Program-made: the position numbers and the translations under genes
Shown here: in pieces, positions 1 to 5,814 of the stretch
How the letters are laid out: each line of letters starts with the position of its first letter
Position numbering within the stretch: the first letter of the stretch is position 1
DNA from: Xanthobacteraceae bacterium
Lineage (GTDB): Bacteria; Pseudomonadota; Alphaproteobacteria; Rhizobiales; Xanthobacteraceae
Direction: 5' to 3'
Assembly (NCBI GenBank): GCA_030036975.1
Contig: JASHSE010000255.1
Location: 1 to 5,814, forward strand
DNA length: 5,814 nucleotides
Notes under the pieces: generated by a model
What the model saw: only the letters and a program-made list of their open reading frames with translations
Database searches by the model: none
Told to the model about the DNA's origin: nothing

Positions 1-281
1 GGGCTGGTACCTTGCGCGGCCGTGCAGGTTACGCAATTGATCGGCTGCTCATCTACGCAACGGCTGGCGGTGCTTGGGATGCCTGCAATGACACCCTCAA
101 TTGCGGATTCACGTCGGCGTGGGGCTGGACCGCGGGCGGCGGCCTCGAATACGCCTTTGCCCAGAATTGGACCGCCAAAATTGAATATCTTTACGTAGAC
201 TTTGCCAACCTCGCGCCTGACGTATCCTTGGAGCAGAGCGTAATCCGCGCGGGCGTCAACTTCAAATTCAACCCGTTCTGA
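1..281 (+). CDS. Outer-membrane beta-barrel (Omp25/OmpA-like porin family) protein, C-terminal part
   Basis: The reading frame is open from the left edge (first whole codon at 3) to TGA 279-281, giving the last 92 residues; the true start lies outside the window, and the TTG at 12 is not a credible start. The segment shows alternating aromatic/glycine strands: GYAIDRLLIYATAGGAW, then GWTAGGGLEYAFAQNW, then AKIEYLYVDF, closing with IRAGVNFKFNPF. A final strand ending in Phe is the usual recognition signal for outer-membrane barrel assembly. Strands of the form 'RxGYAxDRxLxYxTGG' and 'GWTxGxGxEYAF' are typical of the small surface barrels (Omp25/Omp31 type) abundant in Hyphomicrobiales. Two cysteines (DACNDTLNCG) lie in a probable external loop and could form a disulfide, which is inference. 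It is unrelated in function to the downstream uvrA and is followed by its own terminator-like hairpin. The family is fairly sure; the specific function is unknown. Confidence 0.85.
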   Translation, partial: AGTLRGRAGYAIDRLLIYATAGGAWDACNDTLNCGFTSAWGWTAGGGLEYAFAQNWTAKIEYLYVDFANLAPDVSLEQSVIRAGVNFKFNPF

Positions 282-381
282 ACGACGGCGCCACATCGGT
301 TTGGGTTATCGCTTCGACCGGCACGGAACGGCAGTTGGGGTTGCTGCCAGTATTGCGTACCGCGGCGGTTTGGAAGAGAGC

Positions 382-412
382 GGCAAGGGCCGGCGGGGTG
401 CCGGCCCTTGTC
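382..412 (+). terminator. Terminator-like hairpin after the porin gene
   Basis: CAAGGGCCGGC (384-394) pairs perfectly with GCCGGCCCTTG (400-410) around a 5-nt GGGGT loop, and a G-T and a G-C pair extend the stem to 382-412. It lies about 100 bp after the porin stop. It is followed by AATTTC and not a real T-run, so it is a weak intrinsic terminator by the classical rule, though a very stable stem. Confidence 0.55.
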
Positions 413-455
413 AATTTCGGGTGGCTTTGCGTCAACGCAGGGCCTTGCCGGAACA

Positions 456-556
456 GCGAATGGCGAAATGGCGAATAGCGAAATGGCGAATGGCGAATAG
501 CGAATGGCGAGTAGCCGCTGCCCTGCTCCATTCGCCACTCGCTATTCGCCATTCGC
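456..556. repeat. Palindromic repeat built of GCGAATR 7-8-mers
   Basis: Eight head-to-tail units fill 456-513: GCGAATG, GCGAAATG, GCGAATA, GCGAAATG, GCGAATG, GCGAATA, GCGAATG, GCGAGTA. After a 15-nt loop (514-528), four units follow in inverted orientation (529-556: CATTCGC, CACTCGC, TATTCGC, CATTCGC). Positions 486-513 can pair with 529-556 with about 25 of 28 positions matched, giving one long cruciform or RNA stem. I associate similar GCGAATGGCGAATAG strings with intergenic repeats in Bradyrhizobium-type genomes; this is memory and is not verified. It may be a short non-autonomous mobile repeat or a structural element. Confidence 0.8.
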
Positions 557-611
557 TGCAAAGGAGTGAAATCCGGGCATAGCCCGCAAGCCGCACTGGC
601 ATTCCGGCCGC

Positions 612-626
612 GTTCTCACTACGTTC
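612..626 (+). promoter_or_regulatory. SOS box (LexA operator, GTTC-N7-GTTC) for uvrA
   Basis: GTTC (612-615), seven bases TCACTAC, then GTTC (623-626) exactly match the direct-repeat LexA site known in alphaproteobacteria, where uvrA and recA are classical targets. The site ends 51 bp before the first possible uvrA start, a normal place for an operator overlapping the promoter. The sequence match is direct; LexA control is inferred from the family rule and position. I could not place convincing -35/-10 boxes. Confidence 0.75.
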
Positions 627-677
627 GGCGGGCGCTCCCCGACAACAGCTGCCCGCACGACGGCGGAATGGAACCCC

Positions 678-3767
<3,090 letters not shown>

Positions 3768-3771
3768 TCTA

Positions 3772-3810
3772 CTCCCTCTCCCGCTTGCGGGAGAGGGTCG
3801 GGGTGAGGGG
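3772..3810. repeat. Short intergenic palindromic repeat just after uvrA
   Basis: CCCTCTCCCGC (3774-3784) and GCGGGAGAGGG (3787-3797) form a perfect 11-bp stem with a minimal loop, followed by TCGGGGTGAGGGG. It begins seven bases after the uvrA stop. It resembles in composition and style the 3' arm of the element inside uvrA (1555-1577) and belongs to a class of repeats I recall as common between genes in Hyphomicrobiales. It may also help end uvrA transcription. Confidence 0.7.
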
Positions 3811-3836
3811 CGAGCAGCGTAAGCTGCGAGCTGGAC

Positions 3837-3866
3837 GAGGGTGGTGCAATGCGTTGTACCACCCTC
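3837..3866 (+). terminator. Stable hairpin downstream of uvrA, possible terminator
   Basis: GAGGGTGGT (3837-3845) pairs perfectly with ACCACCCTC (3858-3866). The stem continues through a G-T pair and CAA/TTG to a TGCG loop, about 13 pairs in all. It sits 70 bp after the uvrA stop and just before the next gene. There is no T-run after it (AGTAAATTG), so it may be an attenuating or repeat-derived structure and not a classical terminator. Confidence 0.5.
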
Positions 3867-3883
3867 AGTAAATTGTGCTAGAA

Positions 3884-4189
3884 ATGCCGATGGCCATGGA
3901 CGTTGAAGCTGAAATCCGCGATCTGAAGCGCCGGGTGGGCGAGCTTGAGGGCTCCTTCGGATTCCTGACCCGGCAGGTTCAGGGCGTCCACAGAGACCTC
4001 CTGGCATTTGAGGAGAAGACTGAAAGAAAATTACGCGAGCACGACGGCCGGTTCGATCGGGTCGACGCCAAGATCGATGCCTTGGACCGGAAAATCGACG
4101 CCAAGGTCGACGGCTTGGCAAGGGCCCTGCCCGGGATCGTCGTTGAGGCGGTGCGCGAGGCAAACAAAGAGCGCGACAAGAGACGCTGA
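3884..4189 (+). CDS. Small coiled-coil protein of unknown function (family A, copy A1)
   Basis: About 101 residues from ATG 3884. GTG 3875, ATG 3890 and ATG 3896 are also possible, and none has a clear Shine-Dalgarno; ATG 3896 (MDVEAEIRDL) is attractive because the recognisable protein begins there. It is strongly charged and helical: EAEIRDLKRRVGELEGSFGF, then QVQGVHRDLLAFEEKTERK, then a repeating FDRVDAKIDALDRKIDAKVD stretch with heptad spacing, ending PGIVVEAVREANKERDKRR. There is no signal peptide, membrane segment or catalytic motif. I recall similar short hypothetical proteins in Bradyrhizobium relatives but no assigned role. A broken relative of the same family lies at 4373-4518. The gene sits inside the block bracketed by the uvrA-tail repeats. 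Confidence 0.7.
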   Translation: MPMAMDVEAEIRDLKRRVGELEGSFGFLTRQVQGVHRDLLAFEEKTERKLREHDGRFDRVDAKIDALDRKIDAKVDGLARALPGIVVEAVREANKERDKRR

Positions 4190-4252
4190 ACGCGTCATCC
4201 CCACGGTGGAATCACCCAGTGGTCTGTCAATCACTGATTAGGCGGAGCGGAA

Positions 4253-4498
4253 ATGAGAGAAAAACGAACAAGCGTCGAGTTGATCCACGAGGGCGGACAC
4301 GCCGCCGAAGTCGAGATCGATCTGCATGACACCGACGAAAGCTGGTCGCCCACGATGTCCATGGACGATGCGCTCCTGACGGAACAGGTCAAGGCCGTGC
4401 ATAAGGACCTGCCAGGATCGATTTGCTCGACCGCGGCCTGCGCGGGCTTCGAAACGACATGCCAAAGATCGTCGGTGACACCGTGCGCGAAGTTCTGA
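4253..4498 (+). pseudogene. Chimeric relic: N-terminal half of family B (B1) fused to family A sequence
   Basis: The frame opens at ATG 4253 with CGGAG 5 nt upstream and gives 81 residues. Residues 1-40 (…VELIHEGGHAAEVEIDL…ESWSPTMSMDDA) match the N-terminal half of the protein at 4518-4739 (…TELIPEGKYAAEVAIEL…ESWSPTMSLEDA). Family similarity then stops. The next residues, LTEQVKAVHKDL, match the middle of family A copy A1 (LTRQVQGVHRDL). After about 4411 the frame is wrong and the tail (…CSTAACAGFETTCQRSS…) looks like random out-of-frame translation. The simplest reading is a deletion that joined B1 to a following A2 gene, plus a second deletion that shifted the frame. It may still be translated, but it is unlikely to keep family B function since the C-terminal half is gone. 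Confidence 0.65.
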
Positions 4499-4518
4499 AC
4501 GGCAAGCGAAAAAGATAG
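4373..4518 (+). pseudogene. Broken second copy of the coiled-coil gene (A2 relic)
   Basis: Two pieces of family A are visible in different frames. First, in the B1 frame from 4376, is LTEQVKAVHKDL. Second, in the frame of 4414-4518, is RIDLLDRGLRGL followed by RNDMPKIVGDTVREVLNGKRKR and TAG 4516-4518. The second piece corresponds to the C-terminus of A1 (KIDAKVDGLARALPGIVVEAVREANKERDKRR), with the shared pattern P-x-I-V…VRE and a basic end. About 30 residues of coiled coil between the pieces are missing and the junction near 4409-4414 is out of frame. The TAG overlaps the GTG start of the next gene by one base (TAGTG), which suggests A and B genes were once translationally coupled. Confidence 0.65.
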
Positions 4519-4739
4519 TGACCCGGGTCAGGAAAACGACAGAGCTGATCCCCGAGGGCAAATACGCGGCCGAGGTCGCGATTGAACTCATTTACAGCGA
4601 GGAAAGCTGGTCGCCGACCATGTCGCTCGAGGACGCGGGCAAGATCGAGGCGGTGCGGCTCGCGCTATGCCACGGCGACATCGCCGAAGCCGCCCAATAC
4701 GGCCGCGTGTTCGAACTGACGCCGGCGACGGCGAAATGA
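4518..4739 (+). CDS. Small protein of unknown function with SWSPTMS motif (family B, copy B2)
   Basis: 73 residues from GTG 4518, which overlaps the preceding TAG by one base, to TGA 4737-4739. The N-terminal part looks like beta strands (RKTTELIPEGKYAAEVAIEL). A conserved SWSPTMSLEDA follows, then a helical segment (AGKIEAVRLALCHGDIAEAA) and the tail YGRVFELTPATAK. The same N-terminal half occurs in the relic at 4253-4372. I recognise this as a recurring alphaproteobacterial hypothetical family but know no function. The layout of strands, then an acidic S-x-E-D-A turn, then a helix is loosely like HicB-type antitoxin domains; this is a weak structural guess. No Shine-Dalgarno is obvious, so coupling to the upstream frame is the likely mode of translation. 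It is probably intact. Confidence 0.65.
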   Translation: MTRVRKTTELIPEGKYAAEVAIELIYSEESWSPTMSLEDAGKIEAVRLALCHGDIAEAAQYGRVFELTPATAK

Positions 4740-4755
4740 TCTCGGCTTCAGACCT

Positions 4756-4983
4756 CAACACCATGGTGGTGATCGAGCACAATCTCGAAGTCATCAAGAT
4801 CGCCGATCTGGATCATCGACCTCGGCCCCGAAGGCAAGCGACGCCGGCGGCGAAATCGTCGCCGCCGGGACGCCGGAAGCGATCGCCGCGGAGAAGCGGA
4901 GCTATACCGGGCAGTTCCTCAAGCCGGTGCTGGCGCGGGCCGCGGCGTCGAAGCGGAAGAAGCGGGTCGAGGCGGCGGAGTGA
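4756..4983 (+). pseudogene. Duplicated, frameshifted fragment of the uvrA 3' end
   Basis: 228 bp matching uvrA 3542-3767. It opens with MVVIEHNLEVIKIAD in one frame (GTG changed to ATG). A one-base insertion (GACTGG to GATCTGG, near 4807) and a second one (GGCGGCGAC to GGCAAGCGAC, near 4834) shift the frame, after which AGGEIVAAGTPEAIAAEKRS runs to the shared end (…KRKKRVEAAE) and TGA 4981-4983. It lacks the Walker A, signature and Walker B motifs and cannot be a functional UvrA. Most substitutions lie in the 3' half and are largely silent in the UvrA frame, so this part was under coding constraint for a time after, or before, duplication. It starts only 16 bp after the family B gene. Confidence 0.9.
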
Positions 4984-5046
4984 GCCGAATCGAAATAGTG
5001 GCACGCGGCACATGTACACGTTAAAGTCGCCAGACACATCCAATTT

Positions 5047-5051
5047 AGGAG
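5047..5051 (+). promoter_or_regulatory. Shine-Dalgarno site deciding the ParA start
   Basis: AGGAG lies 8 nt before ATG 5060, an ideal spacing. It supports this start over in-frame upstream starts, which would include translated uvrA-fragment sequence. Confidence 0.8.
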
Positions 5052-5059
5052 CGGAACAA

Positions 5060-5695
5060 ATGAAATCCGTGGCGATTATCAATTTCAAAGGTGGGGTGGG
5101 AAAGACAACCGTCTCGTATCATCTAGCGGCTTTTCTCGCTCGAGACCACCGCGTTCTGCTAATCGACGTCGACCACCAGTCAAGTCTCTCAATAGTCGTT
5201 CTCGGATCGTTACTTTGGGACAAATGTGTCAAAGAGCAGAAAACAGTCAATCGAGTTTTCGAGTCGTTTTGCAACAGAAGAATTCCTATGCCTGACGATG
5301 AAATCATTATAAAAAATGTGATAGGCGAGAGGAATAAAAACGATCAAGGCTACTATCCAAATCTCGATTTCGTCAGCGCTCAATTCGAGCTAGACGACAC
5401 GGAAATTGACCTCGCCTCCACAAATTATGGAAATGCGAGCCTCTCGGATTGGGAGAAGCGTACGCTCTTGGCGAGTTGGCTAGACAAGGTCAAAGCACAT
5501 GAAAAATACGATTACGTTATCTTCGACTGCCCTCCTGCAACCAAAATCGTCAGCCAAAATGCGCTTGCGGCGAGCCGATCATATGTAATTCCGGTGATTC
5601 CGGATGACATCTCAAGCCGTGGCGTGACTCACTTTCGCAATCTTGTCCAAAACAAGATTGACGGGAAGCTAGTACCCGGAATCAAAGTTGAGTGA
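5060..5695 (+). CDS. ParA/MinD-type P-loop ATPase, C-terminally truncated by an insertion element
   Basis: 211 residues from ATG 5060. The deviant Walker A KGGVGKTT is at residues 10-17 (start MKSVAIINFKGGVGKTT), and the second motif LIDVDHQSSLS lies near residue 35. Walker B (YDYVIFDCPP) and a switch-like PVIPDDISSRGV follow. This is the ParA/Soj/MinD family, whose ATP-driven dimers partition DNA or position complexes, usually with a ParB-type partner. No ParB gene is visible. Family members normally run well beyond 211 residues, and the segment after the SRGV…L helix, where the C-terminal part of the fold should lie, is absent. The last codons overlap the end of a transposase gene on the other strand, so the visible stop is probably supplied by the insertion element. 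Codon use is clearly A/T-richer than in uvrA, which points to acquired DNA such as a plasmid, phage or integrative element. The class is certain; the exact role is not. Confidence 0.85.
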   Translation: MKSVAIINFKGGVGKTTVSYHLAAFLARDHRVLLIDVDHQSSLSIVVLGSLLWDKCVKEQKTVNRVFESFCNRRIPMPDDEIIIKNVIGERNKNDQGYYPNLDFVSAQFELDDTEIDLASTNYGNASLSDWEKRTLLASWLDKVKAHEKYDYVIFDCPPATKIVSQNALAASRSYVIPVIPDDISSRGVTHFRNLVQNKIDGKLVPGIKVE

Positions 5696-5814
5696 TACGG
5701 CGATTTTTGAACCGGCGTTGGTAGACTTTTTTCTTGGTCCAGGCGAATGGCTCGGCTGTCTCGTTGTAGGCCGCGATGAAAGCATCGATATGCTCCTGCA
5801 ACTGCTCGACGGCG
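5671..5814 (-). mobile_element. IS630-type insertion sequence, one end
   Basis: The transposase 3' end is inside the element, so the element boundary must lie just left of 5682. IS630 elements insert at TA dinucleotides, and TA occurs at 5670-5671 and 5673-5674, so the boundary is probably there. The terminal inverted repeat cannot be confirmed because the other end is outside the window. Confidence 0.55.
5682..5814 (-). CDS. IS630-family transposase, C-terminal end
   Basis: On the minus strand 43 codons run from the right edge to TGA (complement of 5682-5684). They include HIDAFIAAYNETAEPFAWTK and end …RRFKNRRITQL. The 'ID-x-FI-x-x-YN-x-x-x-x-PF-x-WTK' pattern is the characteristic C-terminal end of IS630-type DDE transposases, and the KKxxQRRFKxRRI-x-QL tail is one I recall from rhizobial members; this was not checked by a search. 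The catalytic DDE residues lie outside the window. The gene converges on the ParA gene and overlaps its last codons by 14 bp, as expected if the element landed inside it. Confidence 0.75.
   Translation of the reverse strand, partial: AVEQLQEHIDAFIAAYNETAEPFAWTKKKVYQRRFKNRRITQL

Larger units (their letters stand above)
282..677. other. Gene-free spacer between the porin gene and uvrA
   Basis: This is 396 bp with no credible protein gene. It holds a terminator-like hairpin (382-412), a complex palindromic repeat (456-556), and the uvrA control region with an SOS operator (612-626). Short open frames on both strands here are translations of the GCGAATR repeat (Phe-Ala-Ile-Arg-His-Ser style peptides) and are not genes. 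The single-strand binding protein gene, which I recall next to uvrA in many alphaproteobacteria, is not present in this gap. Confidence 0.7.

Noticed and set aside
456..556. CRISPR array reading of the regular GCGAATR repeats
   Set aside because: The units are 7-8 nt without unique spacers, and occur in both orientations; no cas genes are present.
4756..4983. Second functional uvrA or partial UvrA-like gene
   Set aside because: Only the last ~75 codons are present, with two frameshifting insertions and none of the ATPase motifs.
5010..5040. Near-palindrome ACATGTACACGT upstream of ParA as an operator
   Set aside because: It has two mismatches in 12 bases, no second copy nearby and no known matching regulator, so it is too weak to call.
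4667..5695. ParA frame extended upstream to 4667 (342 codons)
   Set aside because: The extra part runs through the end of family B and the uvrA fragment in wrong frames (Arg/Pro-rich nonsense). ATG 5060 has an ideal AGGAG and starts exactly with the family motif.

Overview
The window comes from a GC-rich alphaproteobacterium, most likely Hyphomicrobiales (Rhizobiales) near Bradyrhizobium/Rhodopseudomonas. The grounds are the UvrA sequence style, an Omp25-type porin tail, an SOS box of the alphaproteobacterial direct-repeat type (GTTC-N7-GTTC), and short GC-rich palindromic repeats of a kind I associate with these genomes. The genus call is inference.

Layout. (1) 1-281: the C-terminal end of an outer-membrane beta-barrel protein. 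(2) 282-677: 396 bp without a gene, holding a terminator-like hairpin, a long palindrome built of 7-8 nt GCGAATR units, and a LexA-type operator. (3) 678-3767: complete uvrA, the damage-recognition ATPase of nucleotide excision repair. A roughly 105-bp palindromic element of intergenic type sits in frame inside it (about 1472-1578) and adds a Pro/Gly-rich insert just before the first zinc finger. (4) 3768-3874: a second palindromic repeat and a strong hairpin. (5) 3884-4739: two small uncharacterised families, here called A (coiled coil) and B (with a SWSPTMS motif), in the order A1 - B1/A2 chimera - B2. B1 and A2 look joined by a deletion, and A2 has a second, out-of-frame deletion. (6) 4756-4983: a decayed second copy of the last 226 bp of uvrA, about 95% identical with two 1-base insertions. 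The A/B block is therefore bracketed by direct repeats of the uvrA 3' end. (7) 5060-5695: an A/T-richer ParA-type ATPase with a good Shine-Dalgarno, missing its C-terminus. (8) 5682-5814, minus strand: the C-terminal end of an IS630-type transposase whose element appears to have cut the ParA gene.

How it fits together: the left two thirds is a core DNA-repair locus under probable SOS control. The region after the uvrA stop is a scar zone of duplication, deletion fusion, foreign-looking DNA and an insertion sequence. I see no complete new multi-gene system. The points most worth following are the repeat element domesticated within UvrA, the A-B-A-B relic, and the uvrA-tail direct repeats around it.
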